Positions 50,201-59,316 of a stretch of DNA of 64,000 nucleotides are shown here, piece after piece; the stretch's first letter is position 1; every line of letters begins with the position of its first letter. The DNA comes from Agelaius tricolor (taxonomy: Eukaryota; Chordata; Aves; Passeriformes; Icteridae): NCBI GenBank assembly GCA_023055355.1, contig JALJCS010000009.1, forward strand, positions 25,817,001 to 25,881,000, written 5' to 3'. The translations under genes and the position numbers were made by a program. The notes below the pieces were generated by a model, which saw nothing but the letters and a program-made list of their open reading frames with translations, did not search any database and was not told where the DNA came from.

Positions 50201-52443
50201 CAAAAATTACATGGCCTGACAGAAATGGGGCATGGGAGCAACATAGGAAAGGAAGAGAAACTTGAAAATGTCAAGGTGAGAAGTTTAAAAGAGGGTAATG
50301 GAAAGATGAGAAGAAAAGCTGAAATATTAAAAAGTTTATGTTGAAAAATTAGGCATGCACTAATTCCAAATGCTGATACAGAGACATCCCTGACCTGTAG
50401 CCTGTAAGGATGGTATTAACTGAGCCTGTGTGTGTGGGACAGCTCTCCTGGCTTTTCATATTGAAGATCTGGACATAAAAATAGGTTTTCCTCATTTTCA
50501 GACTGGATCACAGTGAAATGAATGGAAGTGTTGTCAGAAGCTTGAAAGCAGGTCATAGTTTCAAAGGAAACTTTTTCCAAATTTTTGCATACAAATTTCT
50601 CTTGGATGTGAGGCTTTCTGACACTGCCTTGTGTCCTGATAGTGCACAAAACTTGAGAATTTTTCTTGTCTTGTGCAGGCCTCAGTTTAAGTTTCATTAA
50701 AGTGATGCTGGAGCTGTTGTAATGGACAAGAAAATGCATGGCACAACAGCCTGCTGCACTCTGTTCTTCACAATAAAACTAATTCTCTGGTAATGATGGA
50801 TGTGTAGAATGTATCATTTCAGCAAGACTTTGGAGCTCTCCTCAGAATCATTGCTGTCAGAGTGATTATGCTCATCCATTAGCATTGTGTTGAGAACTCC
50901 ATGCCAGAGCAGGTCATGGAATATGCATCAGGGCTCCTCAGGATGGGTTTGACCACCTCTTAGCTGTATGGAATTCCTGTCTGCAGCCATCCACATCCCT
51001 TGCAACTGCCAGGCAGCTGTTTTGGGGCCTGTTAAGGAGTAGGTTGGAAATAGGTCACGCCTGGCATGTTCTGTAGCATGAGTCTTGCAGGGGCTTTGTG
51101 TGGAGTAGTGTCAGATCATGTCAGATCACCCTGCAGCCTTCAGGGCTTCGCTCTCTGTGTGTACGATTGGAAGCTTGTGTGAGGATCTCTGCAATGGAGC
51201 TGTAAACTTTGACATGCCCTGAGAGACAGGACAATTTAATATGGTTAAATTAGGCATCTGCTGTGAGTGCCCTCAAGACAAGATTACTTCTCTGAGGGCA
51301 GAGGGAGTCTGGGGAAATTAACTTTTTATGCCTCTGTGACTGCTTCATTAAGTAATTCACCCAAATTCACTGAGGAATTTGGCCTGTCCTCCTAGAACTT
51401 CCCAACCTTTGGGTCATCTCTCTGCTTCTGTGTTGGGAGGGACTAATAACCACTGTAGTCACTTGGGAAGTCAATCCTAATCACTTTTGCTGAGAACAAT
51501 AAGTATTCATTGGCACGGGAGGAAAGTTTTTGGGAGATACTAGGAGTAAGCAGATAGAGCTACTGCCTTCCTATGTGGAAGTGACTTATTTAAGGACCTG
51601 CAGGGTTGTACTCTGGCTCTGCCTGACTCACCAAGTGTTATATGACACTGGTGAAGCAACAATTACTGCCAAATATAAAGAGATTTTGAAGCTGTCCTCA
51701 GTGGGAGGTATGGACTTCTTGTCTAGATTTGCATGCCTAACTCCTACAGTCACATTTTAAAAAGACAGGCAGACATACTACCTTGTTCCCACGAGGAATG
51801 TCAGAACTGGGATTGGCTAGATCCCCTGCTGCTGAAGCCATGAGCCAGCCCTTCTTGGGGGGATGGGTTCCACAGTTTCCCACAGGGACTGCTGTCTGGG
51901 CTGGGGGATGGCAGGCAGCTTGGCTACCTGCCACACAGCAGCACTGGCTGAGCAGCCTGGCCCCTAGTGGTTTCAAAATTATTTGACACCCTCTGTCAAG
52001 AAGCAGCTGCAGAGTTCAGTTGTGAGGTGTTGGTAAGGAAGTCAGTAATGGTATGTGATCTTCCAGAGGAAAGGCAGTGTGATGCTTTTGACACTACTGA
52101 TGGCTTTTATTCTTGTATTGTTGCATTTATGTAAGACTGGAAGGGCATTTTTTGTTTTAAGCAAAAAAAAGAAGCACTCTATCTTGACCCTCTCAAGCAG
52201 GAAGGTTCCTTCTACAAATAAGTCTGTAGTTCTACAAGCACTTGCTGTGATAGCAACCAGTAATTAAGGCTACAAACCATCTGCAGTACTAATTCTTTAA
52301 TTCTGCTTTGTCATACTGATTAAAAAAAGACATCTTTAGGCTACTGTTATCCTCCTGTCCAGCCTTCAGATGTGGTCTTTAAGTAAAGGTGAAACTTTCT
52401 GAAAAGCCTGAGCATAAAATCTCTTCATCCAGTCAAACAAGTG

Positions 52444-52462
52444 TTTTTTTTTTTTTTTTTTT
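52444..52462 (+). repeat. T19 homopolymer
   Basis: Nineteen consecutive T residues in unique DNA. Confidence 0.93.
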
Positions 52463-54858
52463 CCAAAGGTGATAACACAGTTCTCTGTCCATGCAGCACA
52501 GAAGAAGATGAACTCCACAACTTGCTTTTAGCTGGTGTAGATCAGCATAGCTCTTCTGACAATGGTGGTGAGATGTCAGCTTACAGCAATTGAGAACCTG
52601 GCCCTTGGCCTCTACATTGTCCACACCAAGGAGATCAATTGTGAAACTAGATCAATTGCATGGTAGCAAGGTTACAAATTGGTGAAAATCAGCTCTTGCT
52701 CTTGTACAGGAGGGAGTTCTGTTCCAGCTCAGTGACTGTGCTTAGAGAGAGGTGTTGTGCATGCATGTTATCATCCGCAGTTATGGCCTAGCTGAGTGCT
52801 CTCGTGCAGTAAATTCTTCTACCTAATGAGGTTCTTACTTCAGAGGAAGCTTGGCCTTGTTGCATTACATGTATGATTGTTAGCCTTGGCTCTAAACTGG
52901 CTCTTCTTTTCAGCATCAAAAGCCAGTTTAATTTTTAGACTTGCAAAATATTCATAGAAACCATATATATTTATATTTTTCTCAAATGGCAGAATTTTTC
53001 CCTATAATAAGTGCTTTGTAAGTTTGATTTCCCATCTCTCTTTTAGCCCTGTTTTTCCTCCTTTTCTTCTACTCCTATGGCTCCCTGTATCCCAGGGACT
53101 AAAGGAGAATGGAACATAACTGCTTAATTGCAGTGGGATGCTGCCCTTGCACATCAGAGCAGAAATGTGTGCATGTAGGAGCTGCATATATGGGAATGAA
53201 GAGAGGACAGAGGGATCACGGCTGTCCTTCCACGGTCCCTTAATCTTCCTCACCATGTTGTGAAACCCCTTTGGCTCTTCCTCGTTCCTCTCCATAACTC
53301 CTCTGCCAATGAGACAAAATTGCATTTTCTCTTCATGGCTGAGAAGCTTTGAGCAGGCTCTGCTGCATTGTGCAGCAGTGTATCTTGACTAAACGTGTTA
53401 TAGCTCACAAAACATCATACGTTTTCACTCACGGTTGCAGATATCCCAAATAAAGTCCCTATGTGCCTGGACGCTGCTGGCAGAGTCATTGCAGAGTCCC
53501 GTTAAAACTCTTGTGTCAGTCATGTGGTCTGGAGACTTGTGTGAGCAGTGTGCTTTTCTTGGTATTTTTCAGAAATGCCTTTTCCCTGATTCCAGCAATA
53601 TTTGGGATCAAGTCACTAGCTTTGGTGTGGCTGGTAGGCAATGAAAGTCAAGTGAGAACAGTTCCATTTTGTGTAGCTGTTTGTGGTGTGAGCTGACGAG
53701 CCTTGCTTTAGTCCTAGAGGGCAGCCATCCACATCATACAGATGGTTGTTGCAGTTGGCATTGACTGAAGTGCATGGATTGCTCTTTGTATTTAGCCACC
53801 TCAAATGCAAAAAAAACCCCACTCCTATTTGTGGACAGAGTCCATGCTTTCAGTGTCTCTTGGCTCTCCATGAAAAACAGATGGCACTTTAGTCTTTCAC
53901 AATGTCAGTCTCTGAGTATCTGAAAAACTGAGCTGCCACACAGGGAGGCAGAGGTGACCTGAGTACCCATCCTACGGCAGCGCAGCATGGCTTATCTCAA
54001 CATATCTCCTGCCCATCCAGGACCAGTGTCAAGGTTCTCTCCTTTAACTAGCCTAGGTGTCCATGCTGTGCTGTCTCCAGCTCATTCCCCTCAAAGACAG
54101 AGAAAGTAGGGATAGCCAGGCTGCCCCAGCTCATGCACTTGTTTTCCTTCCAACTTGGTACGCAAACAAATCCAGCATCCATAGCGTGGAAACACAGATA
54201 CGGTCCTGAACCTGCCATCCAAACATTTATATCATGTCTCTGGTTGTGCCTTACAGTCTTTGCTCATCTAAGTGTGTTGCTCTGGGCCCTGTTCCCTTTA
54301 AACAGGGTTTATGTGTTTTGCATTGGAGGGGGGTGATGTGATACCTGCAGGGCTGGGCTCATGCTGCTCTGTCTATTCCTGAACTGCATAGCAACAAAAT
54401 CTTCAGTGACTGACTCTTCAGAGTCAGTCTTCCTCATCCTGCCAGTCCAGCACCTACCAGAAGTACTGAAAAATGGCATTAAAAGGCTGCAATATGGATT
54501 TGTGGTGTCCATGCTCTGATTGTTTACCTAAATTTTTCCTCAAGTTTTCAGAAGGTAGGAAAGTTAGGAGCCAGACCTGCTGTTTCGTTATCTGCTTCCA
54601 GCAGGGGGAGATGGGACCAGAGAGTTATTTCTTCTGGGAGCACAAATAAAAATAATATTATTTATTTTCCTCGTGAGGCACTCTCCTAGGATTTGTGTGA
54701 TTCCTGCTTGTTTGGCCTTTTACACTTATGCAACCCCTTCCTTTTGCTTCTGTACACTTCAAAAAACAAATAAGACCTATCCACATTACGTTTTGTTTTT
54801 GTTTTATTTTTCACAAGGTTCACAAGACCCTAAAGAGAATTTCTTCCTCATCTCTCTG

Positions 54859-54894
<36 letters not shown>
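54859..54894 (+). repeat. (ATT)n microsatellite
   Basis: About twelve ATT units. The following bases (AAGTTATGCTACAGTAG) faintly resemble the inverted end of the same old LINE family seen at 21.1 kb, so this could be that element's inverted tail. The repeat itself is certain, the origin is not. Confidence 0.9.
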
Positions 54895-54896
<2 letters not shown>

Positions 54897-55139
54897 GTTA
54901 TGCTACAGTAGTTCTAATGAGTTCTAATAAATGTGTAAGAAGATTAAATCATCCCCTGTACTGCTGGATCAGCAAAGAGGGGCCTCTGAGCCCTCTGTGA
55001 TATACCTCTCTTGGTAGGGGGGCATGGCCACATGCAGTCCCACCTTGAATCAGGATCTTAGTGGCGCCTGGAGACAGGATTTCTTTCTTCTCCCTCCCTG
55101 AAACCCCTCTGTCGTTCTCTGTATAAAACATATTGGTGC

Positions 55140-55370
55140 CACTTTCTATGAACTATATTTAACTAAGCATTAAATTTAGATTTAACTGGATAGTTATTGC
55201 CTCCTAAGTAAATACTCTGAGATAAGGAAATATTTAGTGAGCTCTAGCAGTTGGGTGGCAGATGCTTCTTGCATTGCATAATAGTTAATCTTCGACAAAT
55301 ATGTTTTCCATACTCCACGGGCATTTAATTAACATACAATAGCTCTTATTAAATGTAGATGAAACATATT
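55140..55370. promoter_or_regulatory. Candidate conserved non-coding element 2.6 kb upstream of the LSAMP exon
   Basis: AT-rich unique sequence with TTAATTAACAT at 55,325-55,335 and several ATTAAAT/AATATTTA cores. Its nearness to the promoter makes it a reasonable cis-element candidate. No direct evidence. Confidence 0.3.
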
Positions 55371-56742
55371 TGGGAGACCCTTGTAAAAAGGATCCATGCA
55401 ACACTGGCTTGCAAGAGAGGTGCATTTCTTTCATTGCTAACTTCATATGGGACCAGGCCTTGGAGCTGTACTCAAAGTCTGTCACGGGGAGTGCAGAGGT
55501 TTCCCCTTGGTGATGCCCCTCTTCAGGCATGCCAGCAGCCTGATGTGTCCCTGTGCCTTGCACTCTCCATCCTAGAGAGATGGTTACTAGTCAGCAATCA
55601 GGTGTCAGCAGCATTGTCTTCTCCAGAGGATTATCCTTGTGAGGTGGTATTTCTCTCTTCAATAGCTTGGGTACATCTAGTGTATGGATTAACCCCTTTA
55701 GCTCCTCATTCCTCTCCCCCTCTGGTGCTATCTGTGCCAAGTCTACTGCAGAGGAAAGGTCTGACTTGCCTCACTCCTTGGCTTGAATACAAAGCAGTCA
55801 TCTCTTCTTGCTGCTGCATGCGTGGCACTGGAGCAGCAGTGTCATGACCTTAGTCCCTAATTTGTGGGCCTTTAACACTTGCAGGGATTGTTTAAGTACT
55901 CAGACAGTGCGGCCTTTCCATACCAAGGCTGCAGGGGCCAGTTTCTAGGAGTTCAGAAAGCAACTGGATGTGCTCCTGGAAGAAGAGAATCATTCAAGTG
56001 CCATTAACTACAAAGGCAGTGCCACTGGCTGGGGACATGCCTTAGCCATAAATCACTAGAAATAGATAAGTGCCCTGGGGCAGTACCACTGCATGCTTGC
56101 CTTGTGCTTGAGTCCTTCACCAGGCATTGGCTTTAGGCTGCTTAGAGACAGGAGGAAGGGTTAGAGGGTCCTTTGATCTGGTCCCACACGGCCATTTCTG
56201 TGACATTCCTTATGTCACTTCAGTTTGAGCGCACTGTGTCCCACAAGGCTGCAGGAGCAGAGGTGAAGCAGGCTACGTACAAGACCTGCTTTTTTCCCTT
56301 CCTGCACATGTACCAGCACTGTAACCACACAGAACAGCAACTCTCAGCCGAGTAACCCCATGGCTTTTCTTGCACCTGATTCTCCCTCTTAGACCTTCCC
56401 TTCCCTCTTTGCTTCCCGCCCCAGCCCCGCCGTGCTTTGGTCGCAGAAGGGTTACATGAGCGAAGCATCCCTAGGAGCAGTTCTGATCCCTCCCGCAGGC
56501 AGAGATCGGGCTGGTGGAATGGCAGGCAGGCATCAGCAATAAAACATTCGGCTTATTCCTTTCCATTAATTTAATCTCGCTTCTCTTTGCGGTGGGCTGC
56601 GGGCTGCGGGAGCGTTCCCGGGTGGGCAGCGCTGCTGCCGGCGGGGCTCAGCTGCGGGCTCTGGCAGCGGCAGCACAGGCCGAGCATTCACACCGCGGGC
56701 AGCTCAATGCCGGCATTGTCTCCGCTCCGTCGCTCCGAGGCT

Positions 56743-56769
56743 GGGAAAGGGGGTGGGGGGCGGGAAGGG
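56743..56769 (+). promoter_or_regulatory. G-quadruplex motif in the CpG island
   Basis: Five runs of three or more G (56,743-56,745, 56,749-56,753, 56,755-56,760, 56,762-56,764, 56,767-56,769) are separated by loops of 1-3 bases. This fits the classic four-run quadruplex pattern with spare runs. It overlaps the Sp1-type box and lies about 1.2 kb upstream of the LSAMP ATG. It is on the coding strand, so it would also be in the RNA if transcription begins upstream. Confidence 0.55.
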
Positions 56770-56984
56770 CTGAGTGAAGAGAGGTGGGAGGGAGGGATGT
56801 ACAACTGGTTATCTGGCGAGAGTAAAGTCTGAGAGAGGAAGAAACATGGTCTGAGGCTGCAGAGGCAGTTGCCAAGGATGCTGCCCTGCTAATCAGCTAG
56901 CGTGTGGCTTTAGGCCGCTAAGCCAAGTTGTTTGCACTTTTGGCCACAGACCTTTTCCTCACTATTTCATCTTGAGAATATTTG

Positions 56985-57180
56985 CCGTACCTTCCTCCGT
57001 CCTCTCTGCCCTACTCCCTGTGCCTCCTTCCCGCTCAGCAGCTCCCGGCTGCTCCTGCCTTCTCTCTGCTCCCCGCTCCACTTCCCCGCTCCCCTTCTCC
57101 TTTCTCCAGCCCCCTCTTCCTCTTCCATCCCCTTCCCTCTCTTCCTCTCCTTCCTCCCCTCTCCTTCGGGGCTCACCCCC
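56985..57180 (+). repeat. Long pyrimidine-rich tract in the promoter region
   Basis: About 200 bases are almost wholly C and T on the + strand, with few purine interruptions. A second such tract with CTC triplets follows at about 57,399-57,455. This composition keeps all three forward frames open and explains the 154-, 209- and 218-codon frames here, which I do not regard as genes. Polypurine/polypyrimidine DNA of this kind can form triplex structures and is common in neural gene promoters. Confidence 0.7.
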
Positions 57181-57321
57181 TTTGCCTTGCAGCCCTCATG
57201 CCTTTCCAAGCCCTCTCTCCCCGCTGCAGTGCCCTCTCCCCTCCCCGGCCGCCGTTCCGTGTCCCCCCGGGTATCCCCGGTCCCCGGTGCGGGGCCCCGG
57301 GCGGCTGCGCCCCGGGAGAGG

Positions 57322-57396
57322 ATGGGGAGCGCGGCCCGCGGCTCCTTCCGTGCCCGCCGCCGCCGCCGTGGTGCCGAGCTGCCGTCTCACGAGTAA
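57322..57396 (+). CDS. Candidate upstream ORF, 24 codons, arginine-rich
   Basis: An ATG in strong context (A at -3, G at +4) opens a 24-residue frame ending in TAA, in the putative LSAMP leader. Its middle is a run of arginines encoded by a CGC/CCG repeat (about 57,353-57,368). It is the last ATG-initiated frame before the LSAMP start and ends 561 bases upstream of it. If transcription starts upstream, such a frame would be expected to reduce or tune LSAMP translation. Existence of the frame is seen; translation is inferred and depends on the unknown start site. Confidence 0.35.
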   Translation: MGSAARGSFRARRRRRGAELPSHE

Positions 57397-57560
57397 GGCT
57401 CCCTCCTCCCTCTCTCCCTCTCTCCTCCTCCTCCTCCTCCTCCCTCCCTCGCTCCGCCTGGGAAAGTGGGTTAGGAGGGAGCGCGGGGCTGGAGGCTGCA
57501 CAGCCACAGGACTATCCCCTCCCGCATCCCGGTGGCACAGGATTCCTCTTGTTCCTTTTC

Positions 57561-57957
57561 TTTTTATTTTTTTTCTCACCACTCTTCATCACTCTAAACG
57601 GGTCGATTTAATTGTTATTATTCCGTAGTTATTTTGCTACCTGACTTTTTTCGTCTTGCTTCTTTTTTCCCCCTTTTTTTATTTGAAGGATCTGCTAAGA
57701 CTTTTTTTTTTTTTTTTTTTTTTGGAAAGCCTTAAAAAAAAAAAGGCAAGGAAGGGAAAGAAGCCAGCAAGAGACTGAAAAGAGCAAGAGAAAGTGGCAG
57801 CTGAGAAGAACTGTGAAATCACCTCCCCTTTTTTGGACTGTCGATCAGAGCGAGAGTTGTACATTATTATTATTGTTTTTCTTTCTGCGTCTATCTGTCC
57901 ACATACGCAGGCAGAGAAAGAGACAAGTACTGACAGTGAAACTCGACGAGACCAGCC
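57561..57957 (+). other. Probable LSAMP 5' untranslated leader
   Basis: The sequence between the CpG island and the start codon has no ATG on the + strand, as expected for a leader that lets ribosomes reach codon 1. It begins T-rich, has a T22 run (57,702-57,723) and an A11 run (57,734-57,744), then a purine-rich part (about 57,745-57,830) and a short ATT run near 57,865. In-frame TGA stops lie about 20 bases before the ATG, so the protein cannot extend upstream. Whether transcription starts upstream or within this stretch is not determined. Confidence 0.6.
57702..57744 (+). repeat. T22 / A11 inverted pair in LSAMP leader
   Basis: T22, a ten-base spacer (GGAAAGCCTT), then A11. In RNA or single-stranded DNA the two runs could pair as a hairpin with up to about 11 T-A pairs, extended by the AAGG/CCTT inside the spacer competing for an alternative fold. 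It lies about 215 bases before the LSAMP ATG. Confidence 0.85.
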
Positions 57958-58112
57958 ATGGTAGCAAGGGCTCAGCCTGATCGGAAACAATTACCACTGG
58001 TCCTACTGAGATTGCTTTGCCTTCTCCCTACAGGGCTGCCAGTCCGCAGCGTGGATTTTACCCGAGGTACCGATAACATCACCGTGAGGCAAGGGGACAC
58101 AGCCATCCTCAG
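57958..58112 (+). CDS. LSAMP: LSAMP first coding exon (signal peptide and start of Ig domain 1), partial CDS
   Basis: LSAMP is an IgLON cell-adhesion protein: three Ig domains held to neuronal membranes by a GPI anchor, acting in axon guidance and synapse formation. This exon gives 51 codons plus two bases. The protein begins [20 protein letters not shown] and, from memory, differs from human LSAMP at only a few of these positions. Residues 1-10 are a basic n-region, about 12-23 a leucine-rich hydrophobic core, and cleavage is expected near residue 28. After that come the SVDF strand of Ig domain 1 and an N-glycosylation sequon at N40-I-T42. The start is supported by a strong context (G at -3, G at +4), TGA stops in frame just upstream, and no other ATG between 57,397 and it. 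The exon ends CTCAG before GTAGGG, a donor of moderate match to consensus, leaving phase 2. The cysteines and remaining Ig domains are in exons outside the window. Nested inside is a second splice acceptor (separate entry). Confidence 0.96.
58011..58034 (+). promoter_or_regulatory. Internal 3' splice acceptor inside LSAMP exon 1
   Basis: The signal-peptide codons form a pyrimidine-rich run (58,012-58,029) followed by CAG|GG, with AG at 58,032-58,033. A branch-point-like TACTGAG has its A at 58,009, 24 bases before the AG. This is a good acceptor by eye. LSAMP is known to have an alternative upstream first exon whose product has a different signal peptide but the same sequence from Gly-Leu-Pro-Val-Arg onward. 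Joining here would enter codon 26 (Gly) after its first base, so the incoming exon must end in phase 1. I did not find the other first exon in this window; in mammals it lies very far upstream. Use of this site in this species is inferred. Confidence 0.75.
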
Positions 58113-59279
58113 GTAGGGCATTTTGCCAACTTTTCCTCTCCTGTGTGTGCATCTATATTGCCATGTATGCAACGTGTACGTGTGACGTGGTCCAGATTTG
58201 TGGGTATAAGTCTCTGTGAGATTGTGTGTTATTTTACCTCTCAAACTGCAGTAGCAGCAGCTGCTACAAACAGGCTCTGCATGTGTGTTTGTGCTTTAAT
58301 ATGAAAAAATTGCAAAGCTTTTGAACACTTCTTGCCCCACTATCCTCTGTGTAGTGCCCTGGATCGAAAGAATTTCAGTGGGGAAAGATAGTTTGTGTCA
58401 GCCAGCTCTTGGGAGCGTACACTTTCCACCAGCCCTGCAGTATCAATAGAGGAATCGAAAAGGGATCCAGCTGTGCTTGCCAGATGTTACATTGATCTTC
58501 CCGTGCTTCTTTTTGTACATATGCAAAAACTTTATCCCTGGTGCTGCCAGAACTCTCAGGCAAGTTCTTTTGGGAAACCCTTGTCCTTTAATTTTATTTA
58601 TTTATTTTTCTGCCCTGCGGGGAGGGAAGATGGATACAATAGTTGAACAGGCTGGTGAAAAAATGGTGTAGCAGCTCTGACTGCTACAATTTACGGAGAT
58701 TGTATCTTTGTGTGTTGGGGTTTTTTGCATGGCTAAATAAATGGGTGTATGCTGTGCCTGTGTGTCTGGTTGTGATGAGGATGTCTTTGCACACGAAACC
58801 TTGCTTACTGGCAGTATTGAGTGTTGTATTTCTGATTTCATTGTGCAGGTTTTCCAAAGGTACTTCTGGCACTACTTGGGCTTTCTGTTAGGAGCGTCCC
58901 AAATAGCTGAACTGCAGTAGTCTTTTTCCTGTAGGTCTTTTTTTTTTTTAATTCTACACCTTGCTCAACTTACCTGCAGTAACTCCCCTACTGAAGGAAA
59001 ATTCTGTGTGTGTGAATGTGCACACTGTGTGTTATGGCTGTAAAACTACTGGGTGTAATTTAAAATAAGTCTGTGATCTGTGTGAGGAGCTGATAGTGCA
59101 CAAACCCTGAAGCATCAAGGGAGCAATCCCCTAGTAAAGCTAACAGCAGCAGCAAAGTTTTCTTTCTCTTTCTGTGAAATAAATCCTGCTGGATGTCACC
59201 AAACACTCTGCTACATGATCCCCTGTGTCCTGCATCCCTCCCATTTAATGATAGAGGGAGGAAGGATGCTGGAAGAGGG

Positions 59280-59280
<1 letters not shown>

Positions 59281-59313
<33 letters not shown>
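59281..59313 (+). repeat. (TG)n microsatellite in LSAMP intron 1
   Basis: Sixteen uninterrupted TG units followed by TACGCATATCG. It is likely polymorphic and can adopt left-handed DNA. The TGTG/CACA frame explains the repetitive peptides predicted here. Confidence 0.97.

Positions 59314-59316
<3 letters not shown>

Larger units (their letters stand above)
44957..56399. other. Non-coding DNA upstream of the LSAMP promoter
   Basis: Contains the CR1 at 46.05 kb, the SOX/homeodomain block at 46.9 kb, short TG, T and ATT repeats, a possible CR1 relic at 50.15 kb and the AT-rich block at 55.1-55.4 kb. The longest frame (162 codons, 55,359-55,847) has no recognisable domain and no strong initiator or splice context. 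If the longer LSAMP transcript exists in this species, all of this is its intron. Confidence 0.65.
56400..57560 (+). promoter_or_regulatory. CpG island, probable LSAMP promoter and 5' leader
   Basis: This is the only extended GC-rich, CpG-dense stretch in the window. CpGs are densest at about 56,565-56,740 and 57,190-57,540, whereas flanking DNA is AT-rich and CpG-poor. It lies 0.4-1.5 kb upstream of the LSAMP start codon and in the right orientation. A GGGGCGGG-type Sp1 box sits at about 56,757-56,764. I see no convincing TATA box, which suits a dispersed-start CpG-island promoter. The exact transcription start cannot be told from sequence. If it lies in the 5' half of the island, the leader would be long and would include the upstream ORF at 57,322. 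Confidence 0.8.

Noticed and set aside
54946..55135. Possible LTR boundary with TATAAAA and TTGGTGCC
   Set aside because: The bases resemble a TATA box and primer-site-like sequence, but no LTR order, ends or duplication could be made out.
26465..55332. Apparent recurrence of the TTAATTAA palindrome (26,465; 32,389; 37,692; 38,579; 38,770; 55,325)
   Set aside because: In DNA of about 58-60% AT a few copies are expected by chance in 64 kb by rough estimate, so the count alone is not evidence. Only the local context of some copies is reported.
55359..55847. 162-codon forward frame, the longest outside the CpG island
   Set aside because: No recognisable domain, codon pattern or splice context; consistent with a chance frame.
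57392..57393. Possible splice donor GA|GTAAGG at the end of the upstream ORF
   Set aside because: The hexamer fits a donor, but joining it to the acceptor at 58,034 would remove the LSAMP start codon and leave the upstream frame out of phase. No evidence for use.
57196..57582. 128-codon minus-strand frame in the CpG island
   Set aside because: GC-rich composition with Arg/Gly/Glu runs and no domain; antisense to the leader.
56932..57628. Three overlapping forward open frames of 154, 209 and 218 codons
   Set aside because: All three frames are open because the DNA is nearly all C/T. The peptides are Ser/Pro/Leu low-complexity, and the region is the LSAMP promoter and leader.
1..57957. Alternative LSAMP first exon upstream in the window
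   Set aside because: I looked for the short hydrophobic signal-peptide exon ending in phase 1 before a donor and did not find it. In mammals it lies much farther away than this window extends.
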